A DNA stretch of 64,000 nucleotides from Rugalucina vietnamica. Its lineage: Eukaryota > Mollusca > Bivalvia > Lucinida > Lucinidae. The DNA lies in assembly GCA_964017185.1 (NCBI GenBank), contig OZ024870.1, forward strand, positions 35,170,139 to 35,234,138, in the 5' to 3' direction. Shown here piece by piece: positions 1 through 11,084 of the stretch. The position numbers were made by a program, and so were the translations under genes. Every line of letters begins with the position of its first letter. Within the stretch, counting starts at the first letter, position 1. The notes beneath the pieces are model-generated. The model had not been told where the DNA came from and did no database searches. It was given only the letters and a program-made list of their open reading frames with translations.

Positions 1-660
1 TAACACCTGGACCTCTTTATAACACGGTTCGTTACACCACGGTTTTGTATATGAAACGGACCATTCATGGACCCCAAATGGTCTAATTTTGCTATATATC
101 TACATATTTTACTCTCGTTATAACACAGATTGGATAGCTAACACGGAAATTGTCTTGGACCCCATCAGTAGTGCTATAAAGCACGCCTGGGAAACGGTCA
201 ATTTGTACACCGCCGGTGCTCCATTGTAAGTGAAGTTGACGGTTTCCGGTGCCGGAGTTGACCGACGTAAATAGAGAGAATTTTACTGGGTCAACCAGTT
301 CAAGGTAAAATATTTTCCTTATTCTAAATCCATTCAAAAATCGGAGAATGTCAGATGATGCGCCTATGATTGGGGATTTTACAGGAACTCATATTACATG
401 AAATGTTTATAAAAGTATGTAGTAATCAGTTTTCGCGTTTGAAATACTGGGTTATTTGGTGATTGTACATGTCTAAAAATGCCTGAATTACGTCATGTAC
501 ACATTCCATATGCGGAGTTGAAATTAAAATACCAAGTTTAGAGTACACATTACTGTTTGAAGGTATTGTGTATAAAAGATAACCTTTGGTTACAAGAAAT
601 TGGAATCAAAATTTTACAAGCGTACCAATTGACGACTGGAGTGCAATTTAACTAATGCAT
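1..660. repeat. Left arm of a ~5.3-kb inverted repeat
   Basis: Positions about 181-330 read as the reverse complement of about 5215-5330; both contain the core CACCGGCGGTG next to AAATTGACCGTTTCCC. A second matching block lies at about 617-650 (GTACCAATTGACG), complementary to about 4860-4895. The arms therefore seem to extend inward by several hundred bases with divergence. The outer end may lie beyond the window start, because 1-25 resembles the outermost right arm. This is probably the terminal repeat of a large non-autonomous DNA element; no superfamily is assigned. Confidence 0.55.
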
Positions 661-2099
661 TTGAAGTGCTATCGTGATAAATTAAAATAAGAACCGTGAT
701 ATCACTACTTTGATGCATGTTGTTTTCCTTGACGACAAAATCCCTTTCGGAAATAAAGTTGCTTATCTTTTTGTCCCATTTTCATGCCTGCTCATGCTAC
801 ACTGTCGCAAAGGTATAGAAATTGCCGAAAGTCATCGCCATATGAACCGTTAATCAAATAGTCTGACCTTCATCTTGCCATTACAAGTTACACCACATAT
901 CTTCAGATGTCTTATAAGTATTTCACTTGCAGAAACTTAAATGATTACAATCTTAACGCTTAATTTCTGTGGGTGTGCTAATTGACGTTAGGGCGTGCAA
1001 TTTGACCAATACTAACCCAGTGTAGCAACTTGCTGCTTAACTTCAGTATAGACATCTAGTCCCTTTAGTGTTTGTTCCTATATTTATGGCTAATGTGAAC
1101 ACGAGATTATAGGTACCAGAAACAGCTTTAACTATTCAAGATTGAAAGCTTAGTTAAAGAATTATATTGTTGATATCTAATCTTGCAAGTTGACATCTCG
1201 TGATACAATCAAGTCCATATGCTAAAGGAAAAACTACCGGTAACAAAACTGATTTATCCATCCTGCTTTTGATAACTCATTTGGATTTCGGGATTGCGTG
1301 TAACCATTCTAATGATTGCCTATATGAACACCGATTCAATGGGTTTTCCATATCAGTCTTACAACAGATCCTTGCTGCACAAGATTTGTTGGCAGGTACA
1401 AATTGATTGAAACATGTGACGCCTTTGTTGACTGAAATCTAATAATGTATACTAGTATTTGGCAGCCCGAATAGAAGATTATCGATTATTCAAATGCTCT
1501 ATTCTTTCAGCCCACATCTTTTTTGTGATACATGCATATAGCGTAACATGTAACTACATGTATTCCTAATCATTCAGAAATTCACGTATACACACATACA
1601 TGTGGAACTCGTTTTGCTGACTATAATTTGTTTATGTCTCCAGATGGGCTTTAAGGGAAAACCACCAAAGGAAGATTCTATTGACTGTTTGTGCCTCTAG
1701 GCAAAACATATTCTGACTGACCGACCATATGATTACTCGTTAACCACTTAAAAGGCCTGAGCCTATCCTTGAAATGTGGTTGAGTCAAACCATCCATACA
1801 TATAAACTTTTGTTTGTTACTTGGGTGCCAAATTTCAAACCTTATTTCGCATGTCATGGCATCCCAATGTTGGATAGAAGTCAACATAAAATGGAGACCG
1901 CTGACACGGTGACGTCCAGACATAACCGAATGTGTTGACTGGGATGTATTTAGCACCAAACGAACAAATCGTTCTCGTGCTTTAATTTGTAGTGATATAA
2001 CTTGTATAATAACTTGATGGAAAAACTTTAGTCGGCCTGAGATTTATTTTAAAATATATGTATGTTCCATTGTTGATACATATATCATTTAGTGGGCTG
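661..2099. other. Interior of inverted-repeat element, no gene seen
   Basis: AT-rich sequence with only short random open frames. A block around 980-1010 again resembles the inverted-repeat arm (GTGCAATTTGACCAAT). I see no splice-flanked exon, RNA gene or further repeat. Confidence 0.4.
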
Positions 2100-2277
2100 A
2101 ATCAACCATCAAGCACCAATGAGGCTTCCACAGATAGAGTGCAATGTTTTGTTAGATGAATTTCCAACCGTCATGGAAACAAGAAAAGCAGTTCAACAAC
2201 TGTCATCTGGCAAAGCTCCAGGTGCAGATGCAATTAATGCAGAGGTTTATGCGTTTGGTGAGTGTGGGTGGGGGTGT
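2100..2277 (+). pseudogene. LINE reverse transcriptase, 5' fragment
   Basis: Encodes a stretch containing [12 protein letters not shown], the fingers region of a non-LTR reverse transcriptase. It aligns directly with the LINE at 26973-28777 in this window. The coding sequence is cut at 2277 by a mariner-type MITE and resumes at 3078. Upstream RT and endonuclease domains are absent, so the copy is 5' truncated or decayed. It lies inside the 1-5345 inverted-repeat element. Confidence 0.8.
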
Positions 2278-2461
2278 TATAGTCCAAAAATATTCACCCT
2301 ACGTTGACCTTTATGCATTGCACAAATTAAGTCGCTATGACGCTGTATAATAAATTATCGATATTATCGTAATTGATTCGTGCACCGTCGGTAAGACTCG
2401 ATAAAGTACGCGAAGAATGTGTACCCAATATATAAGCAGTTTGCTACATCGTGTATTACAA

Positions 2462-2540
2462 GGACCATAGCTCAGTGGTTAGGACACCGGATTTGTAACA
2501 TATGGATCCCTGGTTCGAATCCCTTAAAAGATTTTTTTCT
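2462..2540 (+). tRNA. tRNA-Thr(UGU)-like Pol III unit, degenerate
   Basis: Has a perfect A box (TAGCTCAGTGG, 2468-2478), a perfect B box (GGTTCGAATCC, 2512-2522), a UGU-like anticodon loop between them and a T7 run just downstream (2532-2538) that could end Pol III transcription. The D stem, T stem and acceptor stem do not pair well, so it is a tRNA-derived sequence or pseudogene, not a working tRNA. It sits inside the mariner-type MITE. Confidence 0.4.
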
Positions 2541-2801
2541 TTTTATTTTATTAAAATGCACATAACGTTTTATCAAAAGCAATCGCACGGAGAACATGAT
2601 ATTCTTGCTTTGTTACGACAGCAGCAACGACAACGAATGAAATTTTTTGTAGCTGAAATTTGAAATTAATTAGAGTATGAAATGTATATGTATATACATG
2701 TATATGTATAAAATAGAGAAAAAACAAACACAAAATTGACCAAAAAATCAAATTATTAAATACGATAGAGAATGAATAGGGTACATAAGAAATAATAATT
2801 T

Positions 2802-2895
2802 AAAAAAAATGCGATCAATCGTGGGACTCGAACCGCTGTCTGTAAAATGAAAAGTAATATATCTACATGCTCTACCATTTGAGCTATGCAGTCCG
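2802..2895 (-). tRNA. Second tRNA-like Pol III unit, degenerate
   Basis: Read on the minus strand: GGACTGC, A box TAGCTCAAATGG with a perfect D stem (GCTC/GAGC), a longer-than-normal middle, B box GGTTCGAGTCC and then a run of T (2802-2809 on the complement). The T and acceptor stems are degenerate. It faces the unit at 2462-2540 inside the same MITE. Confidence 0.35.
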
Positions 2896-3077
2896 GAACA
2901 ATTTCTTAGTATAGCAATTTTATATACCGATACATTTACCTTGCTAACAATCACGAAGAGTCACAATGATGTACGAGCAATCACGTAGCGTTCCGAAGAT
3001 ATTTTTAGAATTGCAACGAACTATAATTATATACTAATAGAGTTCACCCAACACCAGGTGAATATTTTTGGACTATA

Positions 3078-4790
3078 CTCATGTCAGAGAAAATTACGGA
3101 GTTGATTCACTGTATGTGGAGAAAGGAGGCTATCCCGCAAGAATATAAGGATGCACCCTTAATCCACCTATACAAGCGGAAAGGAAATCCTCAAGTCTTT
3201 GAAAACCAGAGAGGCATCTCCCTCCTATCCATTGCTGGGAAGATACTGGCAAAAATTCTGTTGTTTCGCCTGAATGTTCATTTTGATCAGAAGGGACCTA
3301 TCCCAGAAAGTCAATGTGGATTCAGAAAAGACAGAGGGACAATAGACATGATCTTCACAACAAGAAAGCTTCAGGAGAAAAGCCAATAACAGAATGTAGA
3401 TCTATACACGACGTTTGTCGACCTCACCAAAGCTTTTGACACAGTTAGTCGTGATGAATAAAATATATATAAAAGTTTGATCCTTTGGAAGCAATGAAAA
3501 CGTTCAAAAGGAGGAAGTAAGGATCAGAAATCTGGAAAATGATTGGCAAGTTTGGCTGTCCACCCAGATTCATAGCAATGGTGCGGCAATTTCATGATGG
3601 CATGCAGGCACGTGTACAAAATGATGGAGAGTTCTCTGAACCCTTTGAGGTAACAAATGGGGTCAAACAGGTCTGTGTTATGGCACCAACACTGTTCAGC
3701 ATGATGTTTTCTGCCATGCTCATGGATACTTTTCAGGACAGTGACACTGATTTTCAAATCAGGTACCGTTTTGATGGAAATATATTCAACCCTAGAAGGT
3801 TGCAAGCCAAAACTAAGGTGCAGACTGATGTGCTGGATGAGCTCCTTTATGCTGATGATATAGGTAAGAATTCCAACTCAGAGACAAAATGCAAAGAGTC
3901 ATGGATCAAGTCTCATAGTCATGTGATATTATGAACTCACAATCAGCACAAAAAGACAGGTTGTACACCAACCAGCACCAGGAAAACCGTACAATGAACC
4001 AACCATCACTGTAAATGGACACAAACTGAAAGTTGTTGATAATTAATTATAAATTCTGCAGAGAAGTGCACGTTGATGATGACGTCACTGCCAGAATTGC
4101 AAAAGCAAGTGTGTCATTCGGAAGACTCTGTGCAAATATCTGGGAGCGAAATGGAATCAAGCTTGACACCAGGCTGAAAGTCTACAAGGCTCTGGTACTG
4201 CCAACCCTCTTGTATGTGAGACCTGGACAGTATACCAGCGTCATGCAAAGAGACTTAACCATTTCCACTTAAGCTGTTTGAGAAAGCTTTAAAAAATCAA
4301 GTTGCAAGACAAGATTCCAGACACGGAGGTCCTGAAGAAAGCAGGGATGCAAAACATACATACTGTCTTAAAGCTAGCACAGCTTATGTGGACTGGCCAT
4401 GTTAGAAGAATGCCTGATAAGCAACTTCCAAAGAAAGTCTTCTATGGAGAATTAAAGGAGGGAAAGCGCTCTCAAGGTGGCCAGAAGAAATGCAACAAAG
4501 ACACCCTCAAAAACTCTCTGAAGGATTTCGACATACCAATGGGGCCTTGGGAACCGACTGCACAGGAGCGATCAAAGTGGCGAGGTCTCATCAACAAAAG
4601 AATAGCTCTCTATGAAAAAAAAGAGAATCTGTAAAGCTGAAAGAAAACGCAGAGAGCACAATGCCAATACCAATGGGCCACCAGCTGAGTCCATGATATT
4701 GACTTGCTCTACTTGCAACCGACAGTTCAGAGCTAGAATTGGCCTAGTCAGTAATAAAAAAACTGACCAACACATATGAACCTATTCAAG
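3078..4790 (+). pseudogene. LINE reverse transcriptase, 3' part, decayed
   Basis: Continuation of the fragment at 2100-2277. It contains RT palm and thumb motifs: [24 protein letters not shown], the catalytic LLYADD (about 3838-3856), a region like the WTGHVRRMPD block, and a C-terminal Cys-Cys zinc-finger start (CSTCNRQF). Against the intact 27-kb copy it has a ~75-bp insertion at about 3457-3530, a stop at about 3388, frameshifts at about 3865-4060 and 4225-4300, and a lost final zinc-finger half. The 3' end (CATTAGTGAGAGACGAAC) matches the 27-kb copy. Confidence 0.85.
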
Positions 4791-4857
4791 AAATAATGAT
4801 GGCCTTTCTCATTAGTGAGAGACGAACGACCATCATGACAAAAACAATTTCCTATTA

Positions 4858-5345
4858 GTCAAATTTCACACCGACCGTCAATTGGTACACTTTTGAAAAA
4901 ATGACCCATGGTTCACATATTTTAAATTTTTCTTTTTAATATTCCATGTAAATTACATGCTATTGACTTCTGTTGTAATTCTAGGCTATCAGATCAAACT
5001 TGAGTTAGCTATATCAGAAAACTGAATCACTTTTTATCCCACAACACAAGTTTTGACCAGGGTTTCCTAAACCCGAAAAACGATATGTGGATAATTGGTA
5101 AGTTTTTGTGCATGCTTTTTTGTATGCATGGTCTTTATTCATTAGCCCATCATCTGACATTCTCGGATTTTTAGGTACAGGGGGGAAAGAAACAAAAAAC
5201 TTACCTTGAACACACTCGGGTACAACACAAACCTTTAATTTGACCCAACAACTCCTACACCGGAAACCGTCAATTTCTCTTTCCATGGAGCACCGGCGGT
5301 GTACAAATTGACCGTTTCCCGGGTGTGTAAAGAGGTTGAGGTGAA
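4858..5345. repeat. Right arm of the ~5.3-kb inverted repeat
   Basis: Reverse complement of parts of 1-660 (see the left arm). The most similar block is about 5215-5330. Together the arms enclose the LINE and its MITE, so the structure behaves like one old DNA element hit by later insertions. Confidence 0.55.
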
Positions 5346-5521
5346 CTAATATCAAACCTGCACTACAAGAGGAAGACTTGGAATTTGTTTATTAAGCACA
5401 GTATGCAAGAGAGTGGCATCAACTTTGGAGAGTAATGTAAGTTGAAGATGAAAATTGCTAACTCCACTGGTACAAAGGCTCAATGACTAGATCTTGGTCG
5501 TAGTCCTCAAAGCCAGTTAGT

Positions 5522-5755
5522 GAGCCACCTCGTGGGAAAACAAACAATGTGGTTTCCGAACAGGTCTGACACAAATCAGCATGTACAGTAACAGAAGACA
5601 GTTAGAAGCCTGAAATTTCGCATTTAAGAAGAAGAGGAAGTGTACTATCCGTGAAGCGAAAACAAAGGCACGGATCAGCTTCACGGTTACCGCGAAGCTG
5701 ATCTGCGTCCTTGTTTTCGCATATGCAGATTGTTGGTTTTCTCACGAGGTGGCTC
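5522..5755. mobile_element. MITE family 1 copy (GAGCCGC termini)
   Basis: Begins GAGCCACCTCGTGGG and ends with the inverse AGGTGGCTC. The interior has the family hairpin built on GCGAAAACAAAGGC...GCTTCGCGGT. The 4-bp flanks (TAGT/AAGT) are only partly conserved. Length 234 bp, like the other full copies. Confidence 0.85.
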
Positions 5756-6830
5756 AAGTACGGAGAGAGGAAGGCAAACGGGTCCCATGGTTAGAGGAGA
5801 TCCCCATATAAGCACTGTGTGGTTTTATGGGTTTTTCCGTTACACCAGCTGGAAAATTAAATCAGACGACAAAGGATTTCTGTGACTTGATTCTGTCATT
5901 ACTAGTCAAGTGCTTGTCAAGGTAGTCCTCAACTATCACTTAAAGTGGATGCATTAATGACGGACATGTAAAACAAGATCATTGTGTGAAACTGATTTTT
6001 AACATTGCAAAGAGCTATTTTCATATCCCAAATATACAAATCAATTAGTTTATATAATTTATATAAAAAAAAAATAAAATACAAGCAGCCCATCTATTTC
6101 TTTAGGCCAAAATGGACGGGGTCCATTATCCCACCCGACCACCCTTTACTCAAATCTTGATTGATAATCAATTTAATGCGATTAAATAAGATGCCTGCAA
6201 AAATGTACAGTTTCTGTATAAAAACTATCTTTCATCAAAATCTAAAGTAGAAACTACTTTTGATGATTGAGAGTATATTTTACCAGATATAAAGGATTTA
6301 AGGGCAGACAAGGAAGATGTTTGTCTTATTGCGCATTCACAAAGGGTCCACTGTTATTAAGGACTGGTGGGGTGTCAACAAAGAGGTAAATGTAGATTTG
6401 CTTCATGAGAAAACATGGCAAGGAAAACTAACCAGGCAGATAAAGAAAATATAAGCATATTAAGGCATCATGGCAGCATCGACCATATACATATTCCTGC
6501 TTAATTTGCATGGATCTCTCTGCCAGGTGATAAGCTTTGGTAGGAAATGTAAAATAGCTTGAGGCCAAGCCTAGGACCTTAAACCATAACAAATTTTTAA
6601 CCAGTTATCTGAAATATTACTATCCCCCATTCACATAATATATTAAGATGTGAACAACGCCAGCAGCCAGAAGCAAGAGTTTACTATCTACCAAAAACAG
6701 ATTCCATCGACGAACAACAAAAAATAACACAAGAAACAACTCGATCTAAGGCGTTTCTACAACAGGAATATAACCTGTTAATGATATATGGTAAGTAGCG
6801 ACTTTTTCCATGATGTCACGTTTGTGACAT
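5756..6830. other. Intergenic, nothing recognised
   Basis: AT-rich DNA with no open frame of note, no tRNA-like boxes and no terminal repeats that I could find. It precedes a transposase relic and may hold its decayed 5' side. Confidence 0.4.
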
Positions 6831-6831
6831 C

Positions 6832-7200
6832 ATGTCAGATGACGTAATAGTATCATGCTCATTTCTACACATATTCGCAAACATGAAGATAACAGAAGAA
6901 GTAAAAGAATGCTTAAGGAACTTGGAAAAGGCCTTTAAAAGGGAGCTAAGTAGGAGGTGGCTGCTCCATCATTGCGAGCATGTAGCAATCCGAGTGGCTT
7001 CCTGTTTAAATATCCCCAAATCTACAGTGTATCGAGTTTTACGGCAAAATAAAAACACTCAATCAGTTTATCATTGAAGATTATCAAAGAAAGCTGGACA
7101 CTGACGAGGAGAACCAGAAGAAAGAAGATAGATTCATTTGATGAGGACCTGATCGGCAGGGAGGTGTACAGCTCATACAGGGCCTACCAATATGTAAGAG
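6832..7200 (+). pseudogene. DNA transposase relic, N-terminal helix-turn-helix part
   Basis: An open stretch ends in VAIRVASCLNIPKSTVYRVL, a helix-turn-helix-like segment of the kind found at the N-terminus of Tc1/IS630-type transposases. After a frameshift near 7075 another frame reads RTRRKKIDSFDEDLIGREVY, the basic linker plus FD-xxx-I-R-xVY block that follows in such proteins. No DDE/DDD catalytic domain follows, so this is a truncated remnant. Family assignment is by motif recall and approximate. Confidence 0.55.
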
Positions 7201-7309
7201 GTTGTTGAAAACATGATATCAAACCAACTGTGACATGCATTGATAGCTCTTATATTAGCATAGGGCCCGTTGTCCATATTAAATGTGATACATTGTACAT
7301 TTCCTAAAA

Positions 7310-7560
7310 TAAATAATTGAATGAATGTCCTTAAAGGTACAGAAAAAACATGTTCGAGCTTACACATCAAACGTCGATTCGCGTATGTGCTGTTAAACTT
7401 TCGTTTCTGCTTTCATTATTGCATCAGCACACCAGTCCTGTTCTTACTGACAAGACAGAAATTTCAAATGAATGGTTCTAGCCAGGACAATGATGACGGA
7501 TGCCAGAGCAAGGGTATACTTTAAGCCCAACTGTGAGCTTTTGGCTCAAGTGAGCTAAAA
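7310..7560. repeat. Fragment sharing a hairpin end with the 25.7-28.96 kb element
   Basis: Ends GGTATACTTTAAGCCCAACTG followed by a hairpin-forming GAGCTTTTGGCTC and GTGAGCTAAAA, closely resembling the 3' end at about 28912-28966. No coding content. Probably a diverged or truncated copy of the same non-autonomous repeat type. Confidence 0.45.
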
Positions 7561-7734
7561 AGGCAAAGGAAAATCAAATAGAAAAATTAATATGGTGTAT
7601 GTACTGAAGAATATCATAATAATGAAGAATGGATACAGTGTAAGAGGTCTAATGTTTGGCATCACCGTATGTCTACAGGACTGAAAACCCAATGGTGAAT
7701 GAAGTAAAAACTAGAAGGAGTTTTCAGAGGAAAA

Positions 7735-8633
7735 CATATGTCTCCCCTCTCTGCCCAAACCCACTTTTAATTTTGTAAATTTTTACATATAACCCTGAAA
7801 AAATATATACCAACAGACATTTTAAATTGAAACCAATATATACCAACAGACATTTTAAAAAAATCGGTAAAAAACTAAGTTAGAGAGCGGAAACGAAAAA
7901 AATGCAATTTTTCACATCAATCAAGGGCCATAACTCTGAGGTCGTTTGACGAAATTTACCAATCTACAATCCCAAACCATTCCTTGACGGTATCAACTCA
8001 TATGCAAAGTTTGAAGAAAATCGGTCAAAAACTACTCAAGTTAGAGAGCGGAAACGAACAAAATGCAATTTTTAACCTCAATCAAGGGCCATAACTCTAA
8101 AGGTCGTTTGATGAAATTTACCCATCTACGATCCCAAACCACTCGTTGTCGGTATCAACTCATATGCAAAGTTTGAAGAAAATCGGTCAAAAATTACTCA
8201 AGTTAGAGAGCGGAAACGAAAAAAATGCAATTTTTAACCTCAATCAAGGGCCATAACTCTAAGGTCGTTTGACGAAATTTACCCATCTACAATCCCAAAC
8301 CACTCCTTGCCGGTATCAACTAATATGCAAAGTTTGAAGAAAATCGGTCAAAAACTACTCAAGTTAGAGAGCGGAAACGAATGGATACACCTGGATTTTC
8401 AAACAGTTAATTGACCTTTGTGACCTTGAAAATAAGGTCAAGGTCACCGAAATCTAATCACTCCATTCGGCTGTCCCAATGAAGTTTCTGTGCCAGTTTG
8501 GTCTAAATCCATCCAGTGGTTCAGGAGATATCGTGCAGACAAAAAGCTACGCCGCCGACGCCGCCGACACCGCCGACGGGATCCACACCAAAAACAATAT
8601 GTCCCCCACCCCTTCGGAGGGGGGACATAAATG
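7735..8633. repeat. Repeat element with 161-bp internal tandem units and hairpin end
   Basis: The left end CATATGTCTCCCC is the inverse of the right end GGGGGGACATAAATG. A terminal hairpin (TATGTCCCCC...GGGGGACATA) lies at 8599-8629. Inside, a unit ending TTAGAGAGCGGAAACGA recurs at 7880, 8041, 8203 and 8364, a period of about 161 bp. It carries TGACCTTGA (8421-8429) and TCAAGGTCA (8438-8446) in inverted orientation. A GCC-rich stretch (8548-8580) codes for nothing plausible. Likely a non-autonomous DNA transposon. Confidence 0.65.
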
Positions 8634-8639
8634 AGCATA

Positions 8640-9270
8640 GCATGGATAGGACATTTTTGGGAAATGTCGATACAGACCTTCTCGTACCTTCTACATTGAA
8701 AAGTGTACGATTTTCTGCCCGATATCCAACAGCTGTGTTCAGCACCTGTCAAAATGTCACACAATGGAAAATAATATGCGAAAAACTGAAAATTATAGAC
8801 ATTAATATAAGAAGCTGCAAACATTTTGATCTATTTGAGCTCCTCAAAACTTGAGACAAAGATGAAAAAAACAATGATGCCTCTATAAAGGAGGAATATA
8901 TTGCACCAATCAGACATTAGTAAGTACCACCCTACTGTCAAGACTTGAAGTAGACTATACGTGTATCAAAATATCCAATAGAGGAGCTGTTAAAAGATTA
9001 AGAACTGTCTTCTTCAGACTGAGACTCATCATTGGATGAAGACCCTAACCAGAAAACCCCCAAGCTTGATGACACATTCCAAGAACTAATTTAAAAATGT
9101 ATCTTAATCTATATTCATTTAGTTAATTTCACAAATTGAAACTATTCTGTTATACTTACATCTGATTTGTTGCCAAGAGACATTTTTAGTTAAATCTATT
9201 TTTAGACAATTAATACCACATGACCAAAATGCACTGTTTTTTTCTACTTCAGTGAATAATTTCTTTATGT
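8640..9270. other. Unassigned sequence before a ribozyme-like motif
   Basis: No gene seen. It may be the body of the retroelement whose 3' end could be marked by the motif at 9279-9312, but no reverse-transcriptase motif is readable here. Confidence 0.3.
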
Positions 9271-9278
9271 TAAACATC

Positions 9279-9312
9279 CTGAAGAAGGTCTTTGAAAAGA
9301 CTGAAACGCGTC
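9279..9312 (+). ncRNA. Hammerhead-like core motif
   Basis: CTGAAGA, a short stem-loop (about 6 bp, GGTCTT/AAGACT with a wobble), GAAA, then the self-complementary ACGCGT and C. This order resembles the CUGANGA-stem II-GAAA-stem III core of minimal hammerhead ribozymes known from Penelope-like elements. Stem I is not evident, so activity is doubtful. The AT-rich tail AATAAATAA follows. Confidence 0.25.
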
Positions 9313-9319
9313 AAGAAAA

Positions 9320-10000
9320 ATAAATAACAAGTCATCCTCCCCTTTGTTGGTCATAAGCTCTAATCACACCCCCTTGGAGTTTTGTCAGAATAGTTTATCA
9401 GAAAAATAACGGAATGACAAAAAGGGTTTCTATATGTAAAACTTATCTGTAGATTGTAATTTTTTTAGTTACCATAAGTCTTAATAGCAAACTCACTTAC
9501 TCCCTTCAAAGTTTTGAGGACTGTAATCTGTACGTACCTGTATGCAAGTTAGCGCAATTTGAAATGCAGAAACACAGGTATTGGTAAAGTGCAGGTGATG
9601 TGTCAGAAATTTCTTTTGTACAAACATGAAATTATATATATGTTTTACTAAAACTTCAACTTGTATGTCTATCCTCTATATGGTTTGTTCACCAATTTTT
9701 GCATTTATTCAACATTCAGTTGTCTACAGTTTCTTTGTTGATAAATAGTTTAATTTCATGAAATAATGGGAAAAAAATCAGACTTGCTTACTTGAAGACT
9801 TCTTGTGAATATTTCACAAAACTTGCACAAGCATAAAACCTCTAATACACGTTTTTGTGGAAAATGTCAATTTCTTGTGAATATTTCTTTAAGAACATGC
9901 ACCACCAGAAACCTCTAAATATTCTGACAACAAATAATTTCTGTTACCATCCTATAATATAAACAAACTACTACTATCTTAAGTTATGCTATGAATAGAT
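9320..10000. other. Intergenic, nothing recognised
   Basis: AT-rich. A short internal similarity (CTTGTGAATATTTC at about 9803 and 9873) suggests a small local duplication. No gene, RNA or element boundary supported. Confidence 0.35.
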
Positions 10001-10004
10001 TTTG

Positions 10005-10185
10005 TACTGTAGTTTAATGTCCCAGTCAACAAATTTCAGTCATGTTGGGACAAAACATTAACAAGTGCTTTGAGGAGTGAATGTGTCTTGTTCAAGGACA
10101 CAACACTGCAGCTGTGGGATTCTACCCCTCAGCCTCTTAATGGTAACCTGATGCTCTACCACTAGGCCACTGGGCTTCCCGCTCA
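10005..10185 (-). mobile_element. tRNA-derived SINE
   Basis: On the minus strand a tRNA-like head (AGCCCAGTGGCCTAGTGGTAG, then GGGTAGAATCCCACAGC) is followed by TTGTGTCCTTGAACAAGACA, a block typical of metazoan tRNA-SINE bodies, and ends GACTGGGACATTAAACT. Only one copy of this type is seen in the window. About 1.2 kb beyond the ZDHHC12 stop codon. Confidence 0.65.
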
Positions 10186-10494
10186 TAAATGCAAGAAGAA
10201 TTGCAGAACCAGATCAGAATTTGTGTTACTTATAGATCATTAAATTGACACATTTAGCAAAGTAAAAGAAACTGGAAAATTGGACCTGAAAATGCCTCTG
10301 ATTTGGCTAAAACAGCCAACAAGTAGATCATACTTGCTGTAAAAGATTGCACCTTCTTCTTGAAATAGGCTGAAAACAACATGTAAACTTTCATACCTAC
10401 AGACTTTTTGGTAAGTTAGGAATATCACAGCTATTTTCTTTTATCCTTTGAGCTTCAAATGAAAATGTGTTCATGTTTGACGTCCCATTCTACA

Positions 10495-10612
10495 GCTAAT
10501 GTAAGATGGAGACAGACCCTCCATTTAATTTAGTGTTAACAAGACAGAAGAACCAAGGATCAAACTCACAACCCCTAACTTAGTGAGCTACTATACCATT
10601 TTGTCACAGATG
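10495..10612 (-). mobile_element. Old tRNA-derived SINE fragment
   Basis: Minus-strand sequence has an A-box-like AAAATGGTATAGTAG and a B-box-like TTGTGAGTTTGATCCTTGG at tRNA-like spacing, then a short body. Diverged; the assignment rests only on the two boxes. Confidence 0.35.
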
Positions 10613-10922
10613 CCTCAGAAATGACTTGTTTTCAATGACTAGTAAATTAAGAAACTACCAATAACTAAAAATATCACAGTAGTGAGTACACAGTATTACA
10701 ACCTAGGTCATAAATGGAATGCATTTTAGCAAATAATTACTGCATTACTGTGTTGCTAAGATCAAATTGACAATACATGAAAATCTTAACATCCAAATCG
10801 GTCTACAGAGATTCTGAAAGACTATGATACAAATAAGCTTCAAAAGCTGGTAAGAGATATACAACCATACAAGCAACAGTTTAGCAAAACAGTTTTCAAA
10901 CATCTCAGTTAAAGTTGTAGCA

Positions 10923-10995
10923 TAGGTGAAATTGACATTTTGAAATATACAGCAGCATGATGCTGCTGTATATTTCGAAATGTCAATTTCACCTA
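10923..10995. repeat. 73-bp near-perfect palindrome
   Basis: Two 36-nt arms around G10959, with a single arm mismatch (TTTTGAAA against TTTCGAAA). It lies about 375 bp downstream of the ZDHHC12 stop codon on the transcribed side, so it could form a long hairpin in a 3' UTR or read-through transcript. No target duplication was recognised. Confidence 0.9.
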
Positions 10996-11084
10996 CCTCA
11001 CTTCATGTGAATGACTTTTCTCCTCGCTGACATTTAGACATTCAAATTATGTGAATTGCTAATCTGGTACTTGCCTGGTTGTAA

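Larger units (their letters stand above)
2280..3075. mobile_element. Mariner-type MITE inserted in a LINE, TA target duplication
   Basis: Perfect 19-bp terminal inverted repeats TAGTCCAAAAATATTCACC (2280-2298, and its complement at 3057-3075) flanked by TA at 2278-2279 and 3076-3077. The interrupted LINE gives the empty site: removing 2280-3075 plus one TA rejoins the LINE exactly where the 27-kb copy is continuous. TA duplication is typical of Tc1/mariner. The 796-bp interior has no transposase frame but holds two convergent tRNA-like units. Confidence 0.9.

Noticed and set aside
8444..8854. Arg/Pro-rich overlapping frames over the GCC-rich stretch
   Set aside because: All three come from the CCGCCGACG repeat of a non-coding element.
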